The notes: generated by a model not told the origin, from the sequence alone. DNA of 11,681 nt from Stephanodiscus triporus (GCA_036939755.1 JALLAZ010000845.1:1-11681), one strand, 5' to 3'; counted from the stretch's first letter, positions 1-8,988 are shown. Translations and numbers: made by a program.

Positions 1-296
1 AACACGAATCGAATGATGGGTTGGATTGAAAATAGGCCCAACAAGTTTTTAAACCAAAATTTCGTCCGTCAAACGCTCCCGCCAAAACAGTCAATGTCTC
101 CTTTTAACTTTACCAGTCTTATGTTACGTTTTTTTTTGGTGTGTTGTTGGATGTGGTATTCGTCTGTACGTCGCTTGGCACCCCCTTGGCGGGAGAGCGC
201 GCAGCGCCACCAAGAGAAAAAGGGGAAAAAGCTCGGTCGGAAACCACAGAACACAGAAAGCTGCTGGTGGATACCACGAAATCCTCGGCATCGAAA
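1..296 (+). promoter_or_regulatory. Upstream region and 5' leader of the MTR4-like gene
   Basis: No gene is seen here. The frame of the helicase is open back to about 141, but the only possible start in that stretch is GTG, so this is leader or promoter rather than coding sequence. Two E2F-like motifs are visible: TCCCGCCAAAA at 77-87, whose complement TTTTGGCGGGA matches the TTTSSCGS type of consensus, and TTGGCGGGA at 186-194. A T10 run lies at about 129-138. A weak inverted repeat, CTTGG at 185-189 with CCAAG at about 209-213, could fold in the leader. The motif matches are read directly from the sequence; their function is inference. Confidence 0.4.
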
Positions 297-3200
297 ATGG
301 GGGACCTCGACGACCTCTTCGGGGCATTCGACGGCGAGGATGTGGACGTCGGCGAAGAAGAAGCAGTTGTTAAGGCGGACCGGAATTCGAAGAGGAGGAG
401 GAGGAGGACGGACGACGGCGATGGCGATGACGACGTCGTCGTCGTCGGGGAGGGAGGGGACGACGACAACTCCGACGACGACGACGGGCCGACGACGACC
501 GTCGAGCCGAAGTCGAAGTCGAAGTCGAAGTCGGGAGGAGGAGGAGGGGGTGGCGAGAACGACGCGGTGGAGGAGGAGGCGGTGTCAGCGATGTACGCCG
601 ACGTCTTCTCGTCGATGCGGCACGCCGTCGACGTCCGGACGGGGCCGAGCGGCGGCGGCGGGGGAGGAGGGGGGGGAGGAGGAGGAGGCGGCGTCGCGAA
701 TGGGGGACACGGACTGACGACGAAGGCCTCGTCGTCGTCGTCGGCCGACTCGACTGTCGCCGCTGCCGCCAGTGGGACGGGATCGTCGGCGGTCGGCGAT
801 GGCGAGGGCGGGGAGGGGGACGAAAAAAGGGAGGTATCCACCGGCACGTCCCACGACAAATCCATACGATCGTACTCTGCCCTCCCCGACGGTCCCCGTC
901 CGCCGACGGCCGACGACGGCGGCGCATCATCATCCTCGTCCTCCTCCTCCGCCGCCGCCCCTCCCCGTCCGCCCGCCAAGACGTATCCCTTCCCCCTCGA
1001 TCCCTTCCAACAAACAGCCATCGGTTACGTCGAGGCAGACGAATCCGTCCTAGTCGCGGCTCACACGTCCGCGGGCAAGACCGTCGTGGCCGAGTACGCG
1101 ATCGCCAAGTCGCTACGGGACGGACAGCGGGTGGTGTACACGTCCCCCATCAAGGCGCTGTCGAATCAGAAGTATCGCGATTTGCACGAGGAATTCGACG
1201 ACGTCGGCCTGATGACGGGGGACATCACCATCAACCCCTCGGCGACGTGCCTCGTTATGACCACGGAGATATTGCGAAGCATGCTGTATCGAGGATCGGA
1301 GGTCATGAGGGAGGTGGCGTGGGTGATATACGACGAGGTTCACTACATGCGGGATAAGGAACGTGGCGTGGTCTGGGAGGAGAGCATAATACTCCTGCCG
1401 CACAAGGTGCGATTCGTATTCCTCAGCGCGACGATACCGAACGCGAAGCAATTCGTCAGCTGGATAGCCAAGGTCCATCATCAGCCGTGTCACGTCGTGT
1501 ACACGAACTACAGGCCCACGCCGCTGCAGCACTACATCTTCCCCCAGGGGGGCGACGGGTTGCACCTGGTCGTGGACGAGAAGGGCAAGTTTCGCGAATC
1601 GAACTTCCAGAAGGCGATGAGCTCGCTCCAGGGGGGGGGTGGGACCGACCGCGCGATCGCCGATGCGACGTTCGATTCCGGCAACGGCGGGAGGGGGGGC
1701 GGAGGGGGGGGAGGAGGAGGACGGGGAGGACAGAAGCGCAAATTCGGAAACGGCGGCGGGAAGGGAGGGCCGAACAACGACCTCCATCGCATAGTCAAGC
1801 TCGTGATGACCCGTGGCCTCGATCCCGTGATAGTATTCTCCTTCTCAAAGAAGGATTGCGAGAAGTACGCGTTGGAACTTAAGAGGGAGGATTACACCGA
1901 CGAGGTCGAGAAGGACCTGATATCGCAGGTATATTCCAACGCCATCGAGAGCCTGTCGGAGGACGATCGCAAGTTGCCCCAGGTCGAGGCGCTCCTCCCC
2001 CTTCTGAAGCGCGGGATCGGGATACACCACGGCGGACTCCTCCCCATACTGAAGGAGATCGTCGAGATCCTATTCTCGGAGGGACTGATAAAGATACTAT
2101 TCGCGACCGAAACGTTCGCCATCGGCATTAACATGCCGGCGAAGACTGTCGTTTTCACGAACACTCGCAAGTGGGACGGACAGGAGATACGCTGGGTCAC
2201 GTCGGGTGAGTACATCCAGATGAGCGGACGCGCGGGCCGTCGCGGGAAGGACGATCGGGGCGTCGTCATACAGATGGTCGACGAGAAGATGGAGCCGGCG
2301 GTTTGCAAGGGGATACTGTACGGCGATCCCGATCCGCTCAATTCGTCGTACAGGATATCGTACAACATGCTAATCAACATGGTGAGGGTCGAGGACGTGG
2401 ATCCGGAGTACCTCCTTCGCGCGTCCTTCCATCAGTATCAGCAGGAGAGCGAGGCGCCCGCCCTGGAGGCGAGGGCGGACGAGGCCGAGGCCGAGTCGAA
2501 CGCGATCGAGGTGGTTCCGGGGGGGACCACGGAGGACGTGTCCGCCGTGGCAGAGTACTTCGGCCTCGACAGACAGCTACTACTAACGCAGCGAAAGATG
2601 ATGAAGATACAACGCAGGCCGGAGCACATATTGCCCTTCGTACAGTCCAGCGGGAGGCTGATCGACGTGACGATCGACGGCGAGAATTACGGCTGGGGAA
2701 TTATAGTTCGATACAAGCGCAAGGCCGGGACGGGCACGTCCGGCTCGGCGGGCCAGGCGGCGCTCAGCGCCGACGGTCCGCTGCACAACATCGACGTCCT
2801 CCTGACGTGCGTTGATCGTCACTTCGACGACACGTCGCCGACCGCCGAGGCGAGGCGGGAGGAGGATCTGGCCAACCTCGGACTGCTTTGGAGGGGCACG
2901 GCCCGACACTGTCGGCCGTCGTCGTCGAGGGACGGACCGGACGTAGCCAGCATGAGGGAATTCACGATCGGGCTTGAGAACATCGACAGGATATCGGCGG
3001 TGCGGCTGTTCGTGCCGCAGGACGCCAAGCCGCAGGAGGCGAGGAAGAACATTATGAAATCCCTGAACGAGGTCCAGAGGCGTTTCCCCGAGGGATTGCC
3101 TCTCCTTGATCCGGTCAAGGATCTGAAGATCAACGTCGGCGAATTCAACAAACTCCTGGAGAGGGCGTCCGAGCTGAAGAGGCGACTGTCGACGCATCCA

Positions 3201-4015
3201 CTCTCGACCGAAATCGACGAGGAGGAACGCATCAAGCGGGTGAGAGCCTACGAACGAAAGAGCGAGATGATGGATGGCGCGCGGTTATTGCGAAGGGAGG
3301 CAAGGGCGTGTCAGACTATGGTGTTTAAAGAAGAACTTCGCAAGATGAAGCGCGTCTTGAAGGAGCTCGGACACGTCGATGCTTCTGGTGTCATACAAAC
3401 CAAAGGTAGGGCCGCATGCGAGGTCAACACAGCGAACGAGCTCGTGGTGGTGGAGTTGCTCTTCGCCGGTCTATTCAACGACCTCACTGTGGAACAGAGT
3501 GTGGCCCTCTTGTCCTGTCTGATCTTCGATGAGAGGAGTAAGGACGAGGATGACCCGGCTCAAGGCTTGAAGTCGTATCTCTCCGGTCCATATTACAAAC
3601 TCATCGAGCTGGCGAGGTCCGTTGCCAAAGTTGTCATATCATGCAAGATCGAACTGAACGAAGACGAGTTTGTAGAAAAATTCAATCCCGGACTGTAAGT
3701 GATTCGAGTTGCGTCGATGCCCGTTTCCAATAATCCCACATGACTACTCTGACGCAAACCTTTTTTTTGTCGTCGTGAGATAGGATGGAGGCCGTGTATG
3801 CCTGGGTGAAGGGTGCGAAGTTCGTCGAGGTGCAGAAACTCACGGGACAATTCGAGGGGTCGACGATACGCTCGTTGAGGAGGCTGGAAGAATTAGTCAG
3901 GCAGCTCGCGAGCGCCTCCAAGGCGATAGGGAACCTTGAGCTAATGGCGAAGTTCGAAAAGGGAAGCGATCTGCTCAAGAGGGATATTGTTTTTTGCAGT
4001 TCGCTGTACCTGTAG
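297..4015 (+). CDS. MTR4: MTR4/Dob1-type DExH RNA helicase (nuclear exosome cofactor), two exons
   Basis: Join 297..3694 and 3784..4015, giving 1209 aa. MTR4 is the 3'-5' helicase of TRAMP/NEXT-like complexes that unwinds RNA and feeds it to the nuclear exosome in rRNA processing and RNA surveillance. Visible motifs: Walker A AHTSAGKT (255-262), SPIKALSNQKYRD (Ia), DEVH (346-349), SAT (377-379), GIGIHHGGLLP (from 573), motif V ATETFAIGINMPAKT (from 603), QMSGRAGRRG (641-650), an arch/KOW segment with NYGWG (797-801), and a DSHCT C-terminal domain (about 1035-1209) ending in the family tail RDIVxxxSLYL. The DEVH box, SPIKALSNQKYR and the arch separate it from plain SKI2. ATG 297 is the only ATG in the open N-terminal frame and is followed by DLDDLFGAFDG. 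This resembles the DLFDVFEE motif of yeast Mtr4, which contacts Rrp6-Rrp47. Residues 20-229 are low-complexity Asp/Glu/Gly/Ser sequence. A Gly/Arg-rich linker (446-493) replaces a shorter loop between the RecA domains. Confidence 0.97.
510..533 (+). repeat. Four tandem copies of AAGTCG encoding (Lys-Ser)4
   Basis: A 6-bp unit is repeated four times inside the low-complexity N-terminus of the helicase (residues 72-79). It lies between an Asp-rich block (GACGAC repeats, about 460-500) and a Gly tract. The stretch is in frame and exonic. Confidence 0.9.
651..695 (+). repeat. Poly-glycine microsatellite in the MTR4-like N-terminus
   Basis: A run of GGC/GGG/GGA codons encodes about 15 consecutive glycines (from residue 119). 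It is flanked by Gly/Ser/Asp-rich sequence. Slippage-prone sequence of this kind is likely to vary in length between alleles. Confidence 0.85.
3695..3783 (+). other. Intron of the MTR4-like gene (89 bp, phase 2)
   Basis: The donor is GTAAGT at 3695-3700 and the acceptor is GATAG ending at 3783. The interior has a branch-like CTGAC and a T8 tract. Splicing joins CT to G to make a Leu codon, then ATG GAG. This restores the conserved family sequence across the joint (FNPGL-MEAVYAW, compare the Met-Glu/Asp-Val-Val-Tyr of yeast and human MTR4). Without splicing, translation stops at TAA 3696-3698, directly after the Leu codon. Confidence 0.95.
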
Positions 4016-4247
4016 GTATTATCGTGTACTTGAGAGGAACCGAATTTAGGGCCGGTCTTGTCATTACACAATTTTTGACGAAAAAATCATGATCCACCCT
4101 TAATGTCAGATGGTAATATTCCGGTTGCCAACTCCTCTGCCAGGGATGAAAGTAATCGTTCATAACGTTGTACATCTTGCCAAAAAATGGTTAGACTTGA
4201 TGCGATATGTATGTCAGACAAATCAAGCACTCTCTAATATCCTAATA
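4016..4247. other. Intergenic gap between two converging genes
   Basis: These 232 bp lie between the stop of the MTR4-like gene and the stop of the codanin-like gene on the other strand, so both 3' ends must fall here. No AATAAA signal is present on the plus strand. TAATATCCTAATATTA at about 4234-4249 is an AT-rich near-palindrome at the codanin 3' end. No convincing coding potential or RNA gene is seen. Confidence 0.6.
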
Positions 4248-7200
4248 TTAACAACTACTCCTAGCATTTTGTTTGGTTTGCTGCTCCGGGGAGAGTATTC
4301 TTTGAAGCCTCGCCATTATCACGAGCCCACTCGTTGCGTCTACCATACCAACTCCGCCTACCATACCAGCTCTATCCAAAGCTAGTTTGCTCAGAACGGC
4401 GTCGGAAACATATTTCGCTTCCTCTTTCACGGCTACCGCATGCAACAGCGTTACTTCTAAAGCCCTGTAGCAGACGAGTGATCCATCTAGCAACATGAAC
4501 AAGAAGTTTCCGATCGACTCGTAGCTAATGTGGTTTGAACTCTTCCCGTCATTGACCGCGTCTATCAACATCAGCATATTGCTGGTATCGCAGACCAGGG
4601 ACTCCAGTTCCTGAGTCGATGCCTCTGAATATCCCAGCTTACCTAGTAGAGACAAAACATCTGAAACCTCAATCGTTGCTTCGAGTGAATGATAATACAA
4701 TGGACTGGCGAAGAAATCCTTCAACATTGACAGGATACAGATCTCAAAGTCCACTACAATCTGAGAGTCGCCGGCCCCGACAACGTAATGTTGTAGGTGA
4801 TCGAGAGCCCTCGCCTTTTGCTCTTTCAATCTTTCCATGCTATTGCAAATACAGACGGATTGAACCAACTTGTGCAGTACTCTCAATGATTCAGTCAAGT
4901 CAACAAGGCTCTGGAGGCATGAGTTGCTGGACTGTAAATAGTTACATTCCGGTGCACGGCCTCTCTTGGGTGCGATAAGAGGCACCCCTGCATTGAACTT
5001 ATGCTTTTTCCTACTGAATTCATCCAATAATTTCTTTTTCTCTTCACGAATAATAGAATGAATCGTAGTCTTTCCTTTTTTGGTAGCATGTGATATCGCC
5101 AGGGAGATTGCCACTTCAATAACCTGGGGTTTTGTCCCTGACGGAGCAAGCAGAATCAGGGCGTCATTGATGACACGGTTCAAGTCATTACTCATCAGCG
5201 CGATCGCCTCTTCCTTTGCCTTGCAATCCAAATCATCAAGTAATTTTGTGTACTCCTCTAGGGTCATGCTAGGCGATCTGCTAAAGTATTCTTCGAATGA
5301 GGTGGCGTTATTCCTGAATAATGGCAGAATACTGGCGTGTGAAGCTGTTTGACAGAAATTCTTGGTCGCACAATCGACAACAATCTCACAACTCTGCTGC
5401 AAATCCTTGTGTTGGTGAAAAAAAGAATCAATCAGTCTCTCCTTTATGCCTCCTTTATTGTTTGATGCCCCAGGACGCTTACTCGACCACGGGCTCATAC
5501 TGTCGATGCTATAAGAAATCCGGGAGACAAACCTGGAATCACTACCTTCAAAATTACTGACGGTGTCTGGTCGTACTTTCTTTGCTGTGATCATTGCCAT
5601 CTTTCCGTCATTTTGAGCCAATTCTTTAAGAAGCTCGCACAGATCTTTCAGATGTGGTATTGACGGAAATAAGGTTGGCGTACTAAACCAAAGTGGGATA
5701 TCATCGAAAGGTGTTAAAGCCGCTGATTCTGCAGAGTCACCGGACTTTCGCGTTGGAAGATTCAACAGCGGTAATGTTTGGGATAGAGCAAGCCCGAAAA
5801 CGTCATGAAACAGATATTCCAATTGGAATGATAATGCCATCATATTTGTTTGATGATAGCTGTGGTGGTGAATTTGAAAGGGAAAGCAGTATTTTTTGAT
5901 AGCCCAAAGCAGTGCAAAAGTGTCGATGTAGTATTGAAATCTCCTTGAAACTTCATCCCTTTTTAGAGTGTTGAAAAAGAAATGAGTAAGAACAAGCACA
6001 AAGATACTGCACATACAGCCGAATTAAATCAATGTGCATACCACTTCATCATTCCAAGAAATTGCACCACCCATGGAATAACGATCACCAAGCGACGTTG
6101 CTTCCATGCTGCATTTATGCACTCCTTTATGTTGATCGGGGGGTAGGTAGCTTCACCTCTGTCGGAAATCAAGTCAGCAAGATCATAATTCGGGCTGAAT
6201 GAAATCATACCGAGAAATTTTGCCAACATCTGAGTCTTTGCTATGTGATCGCATAGTCCCTTTGTTTCATTAACAGCCATCATTTCACTCAATATGTTTG
6301 CTAATCGGTGTTTCAGATGAAAGTTGAACTTGTAAGAGTCACCCGCTCGTAAAAATATTGCGAAGAATTCCTGATGCCCACTAAAATTATGTTCTGGGGC
6401 AGCTTTTGCGTTGGTTGATGATTTTTTATCATCTATACGAAGCTTTCTACTACTTTTGTCTGTTTGGCCGCATGTCGAAGTGAATCTCATGTGAAGTTTC
6501 TTAAGTGCACAAGTGCGAACAACTGAGTAAAGTGTAGATAACTCCAAACAGTGTCTTCCAACAATCACCTTAGAATGGAATGCACCTTACCTGCAATCGT
6601 TTTTTATCTCCGATTTGTTTCAGAACCTCAGAGTCAGTTTCACTGATTGGACTTAGTCCTATCTGAAGGAGCAAATCACAAAAGAAGTTCACGAACCACA
6701 GCGTGTTACCCGGGGAAACACTCATCAGCATCTCCTTTGATGCATATTTCAAGGAACCAATATTCTTTTCAGCCTGCTCGTGCTCCATCAATCTACCACG
6801 GACATCTTGGAAGGCACGAAGCTGGTAAAGAAAAGAATCTCGCAATTCCTCTCGTTCTTTGAAAAGCCTATTCAAATCAACTGAACGATAATTGTGTCGG
6901 GAATCACGTGCGTGATCAAAGGGCAGCGTGAGATGGGGAATGTTGGTGTTGTAACCAAGTGCTTTCTGATCAGCTTCAAACAGTAGTGCCGAATTTCCTG
7001 CATCTAAGACGTCCTGCAATGTCATGCACAATCCAGGACATTGACGTTGTAAGGCCGGGAGTTCCACAAACATTTTTAAGGTACTGTGCCCCATGTTGAC
7101 AAGGATGGCTTCCAATGTCGATAACATTTCGGCGGCGAAAACTCGACAGGAGTTACTGGATTGAAAAATCTCACAAAACTGCTCTATTCCGTTTACATTT

Positions 7201-8222
7201 GTGGTCTTGAGATTGTGACTTTTATCTGATAGCGAAAGAAGCCTTACAAGAAGATGAAATTCAATCAGAAGCGACGGTGTTAACTGCGACCTCAAAATTG
7301 TCGAATAAATCATTACTAGTCTCTTCGACATTTGTGAATTGTTCACAACTTTTTGTGCAGCATCAGTTGACACAGGTTTCGTTCGGTTTACAAATCCAGT
7401 ATTCGGCATCTGTAGTGCTTTTGATCCTAACATTTCATTAGTATCCTGGGAAGGCAAAGATGATATGTTCCCTTTAACCCATTTTGATTCAGCGCCGTTT
7501 GAAAGTGATGTGAACGATTTCCCCGTCTGAGAAGAATATTCAGCTGAAATCGATATTGTGACCGGTTTTATTCTTTTCTTTGCTTTCGGAGCGACATTTT
7601 CGCCTCGCACAGCATTAATATGGTTGTTGATTTCCCCCCCAACATTAACAATACCCATCCGCGTTTTGCTCTCGGGATTTGCGCCAGTATTTGATGTTGG
7701 TTTGTTGCAAGATGGACTTGCCGAGGAAGGCGTTATCGAATCATTGCCCTTCTTAAGACCTTTACTTTTCTTTCTTCCCACGAGCAATGTTAGTGGCGCT
7801 GTGGCAGACATCGATGAAAGAGGCGGAAACGAATCCTCATAGGTTGCTTTATCACTGAAATTTGGCTCTGCATTTTTGCCATTGGCGCAATCAGGTGAAT
7901 AACTGGTGGCTGGCGATGCTGACGACTCGAGGTGAGGTCGACAGGCATCGCGTATCGCGTTTAAGATCACAATGGATGCACGTAGTCGATTGGGGCAACG
8001 GTGAAATATACCAGTCGAACTCTCGCCATCTGTATTTGTAGCCGACGAGGCGCCGCCCGATAACCACAACATCAGCGCCTCCGTTCGCGTATCAGATTCG
8101 ACTGCCGACGTAACGGCGTCATCGGATTGAAATTCTTGGCAATGACACTGGGAACACTGAGTTCTTTGGCTTGATTTCTTCGCAGGAGTATCAACTGGAG
8201 CTCGGCTTCCGTTCCACGACAT
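4248..8222 (-). CDS. CDAN1: Codanin-1 homologue, predicted ASF1 histone-chaperone regulator, three exons
   Basis: Complement join 4248..5958, 6042..6499, 6591..8222, giving about 1266 aa; human codanin-1 is 1227 aa. In animals codanin-1 binds ASF1 and limits delivery of histones H3-H4; human mutations cause congenital dyserythropoietic anaemia type I. Recognition rests on colinear motifs: an N-terminal helix near LRASIVILNAIRD (80-92), SFPPL (131-135), a basic B-domain-like motif KKRIKPVTI (215-223, compare RRINPTPV in human), RLVMIYSTILRSQLTPSL (301-318), CRVFAAEML...STLKMFVE (359-387), QMLAKFLGMISFSP (634-647), RRLVIVIPWVVQFLG (679-693), YYIDTF (706-711), and ERLIDSFFHQHKDLQQSCEIV (870-890) in the codanin C-terminal region. 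The start at 8222 is the only ATG in the open 5' frame. CSQCHC at 23-28 is Cys-rich. No membrane segment or enzyme motif is seen. The main doubt is the first intron's acceptor. I am fairly sure of the family and less sure that its ASF1 function is kept. Confidence 0.82.
5959..6041 (-). other. Second intron of the codanin-like gene (83 bp, phase 2)
   Basis: On the minus strand the donor is AAGTG|GTATGC at 6041 and the acceptor is CTAAAAAG|GG at 5959, after a T-rich tract. The joint makes a Trp codon and joins FLGMMKW to DEVSRRFQYYIDTF. This matches the order in human codanin-1, where the PWLVEFL segment leads into a YYRDIF segment. Confidence 0.9.
6500..6590 (-). other. First intron of the codanin-like gene (91 bp, acceptor uncertain)
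   Basis: On the minus strand the donor is CAG|GTAAGG at 6590, after codon 544 (phase 0). The preferred acceptor is TTAAG at 6500, which gives DKKRLQ-KLHMRF. The best-looking acceptor by sequence, TTTACTCAG, shifts the frame into a TGA. An in-frame alternative, TTTGGAG at 6542, would make a 49-bp intron and add 14 residues. Confidence 0.65.
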
Positions 8223-8606
8223 TCTATTCCTCTGGAGTCTTCGCCTCGATCCCCTAAGACGTTTAGAGAGTAAATAATAATAGGTAGAGTAGATATCTCG
8301 ATAAAAAGATACGGTAGATAGAGTAAGTAAGTATCGTAAGTAGTGAAAAGAGGCGATATTTGTGAGGTCGGTTCCATATCCATTCCAAGGGGAAAATGTG
8401 GAATGGAATTTCTCATTTCCACGGTACCATACGTGGAATTTGGAATTTTCCACTGGAAATGGAATCAAATGGCGGGAACCACGTACACATTTCTACGTAG
8501 GAATAGTACAACTCTAAACTCTTATTTAATATTCTGGCAGGAGGGGAGGGGTATCGTAGCTTGGTCCGCCACTCCCCATTTTTACACCTCACGCTCCCCC
8601 CCCGCC
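8223..8606 (-). promoter_or_regulatory. Upstream region of the codanin-like gene
   Basis: No gene is seen. Nearest the start codon, 8262-8345 is a GTAG/GTAA/AATAA-rich simple region. Next is a cluster of inverted GGAA motifs (8380-8460, listed separately). TGGCGGGAA at 8470-8478 is E2F-like. A purine run AGGAGGGGAGGGG lies at 8539-8551, followed by C-rich sequence to 8606. Because the hAT transposase is divergent, part of this stretch may belong to that element rather than to the codanin promoter. Confidence 0.4.
8380..8460. repeat. Cluster of short inverted repeats built on GGAAT/ATTCC
   Basis: Three nested or adjacent inverted repeats are visible. CCATTCC (8380-8386) pairs with GGAATGG (8400-8406). 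TTCCACG (8417-8423) pairs with CGTGGAA (8432-8438). TTTCCA (8447-8452) pairs with TGGAAA (8454-8459). The GGAA/TTCC core recurs throughout. It could be a transcription-factor site cluster or a decayed repeat. Confidence 0.7.
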
Positions 8607-8795
8607 TACCGATCAATTCATCAATTCGTGATCCGTCTACGATGGAATAGGAAATTCTGGCGATGTCACGGCATAACGCACGTCGTGCGCGATGCCGTGA
8701 CGTCACCAGAATCGCCACTAGCATAGCTCTGCTAGCGTTTTTTACCTTAAAAAAAACGCTTGCCCATTATTATTTTACTAATTAAATTATATTAT
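8607..8795 (+). repeat. Tandem hairpin unit, copy 1
   Basis: First of two adjacent units of about 190 bp, both running from TACCG to TACTAATTAAATTAT-type AT-rich sequence. It contains a 21+21-nt inverted repeat (arms 8654-8674 and 8692-8712, 17-nt loop), a short stem CTAGCA/TGCTAG (8718-8723, 8730-8735), and an inverted repeat GCTAGCGTTTTTT (8731-8743) with AAAAAACGCTTGC (8751-8763) that has one mismatch. No coding potential is seen. It may be a MITE or foldback unit, a subterminal repeat of the neighbouring hAT element, or a small RNA gene. Confidence 0.85.
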
Positions 8796-8985
8796 TACCG
8801 TATCAATCCGAATCAATTCGTGATCAGTGTATGATGGAATAGGAAATTCTGGCGATGTCACAGCATAACGCATGTCGTGCGCGATGCTGTGATGTTGCCA
8901 GAATCGCCACTAGCATAGCTCCGCTAGCGTTTTTTACCTTAAAAAAACGCTAGCGGATTAATTTACTAATTAAATTATTACTCCG
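8796..8985 (+). repeat. Tandem hairpin unit, copy 2
   Basis: Second unit, aligned to copy 1 along its length with scattered substitutions, many of them at CpG sites. The long-hairpin arms are at 8846-8866 and 8884-8904. The T/A inverted repeat is perfect over 15 bp here (CCGCTAGCGTTTTTT at 8921-8935 against AAAAAACGCTAGCGG at 8942-8956). It lies directly next to the duplicated leader of the transposase. Confidence 0.85.
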
Positions 8986-8988
8986 ATG

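Noticed and set aside
141..296. N-terminal extension of the helicase by 52 codons.
   Set aside because: It would need a GTG start, has no ATG and no family similarity. The conserved-looking motif begins right after ATG 297.
119..1021. 300-codon minus-strand open frame opposite the helicase N-terminus, rich in Ser, Pro and Asp.
   Set aside because: It mirrors the repeat-rich GAC/GGC/TCG sequence of the true gene, has no recognisable domain, and the plus strand is confirmed by MTR4 homology downstream in the same frame.
4110..5560. Several 60-120 codon plus-strand frames opposite the codanin-like exons.
   Set aside because: Shadows of the minus-strand coding sequence, with no family resemblance or independent signals.
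8223..8468. N-terminal extension of the codanin-like protein by 82 codons.
   Set aside because: The only start would be TTG, the sequence is repetitive and Tyr/Arg-rich, and the codanin-like similarity begins downstream of ATG 8222.
8538..8551. CAGGAGGGGAGGGG as a left terminal repeat of the hAT element, preceded by ATTCTGG, which also begins the hairpin arms.
   Set aside because: No matching CCCCTCCCCTCCTG or 8-bp target duplication is visible in the window's right end. It would need sequence beyond 11681.
8719..8732. TAGCATAGCTCTG resembling a Pol III A box (TRGCNNAGYNGG).
   Set aside because: The last two positions do not fit, there is no B box, and the T6 run follows within about 15 bases, so it would not make a sensible tRNA-like gene.
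8607..8985. CRISPR-like repeat array.
   Set aside because: There are only two long units with no spacer structure, in a eukaryotic context.
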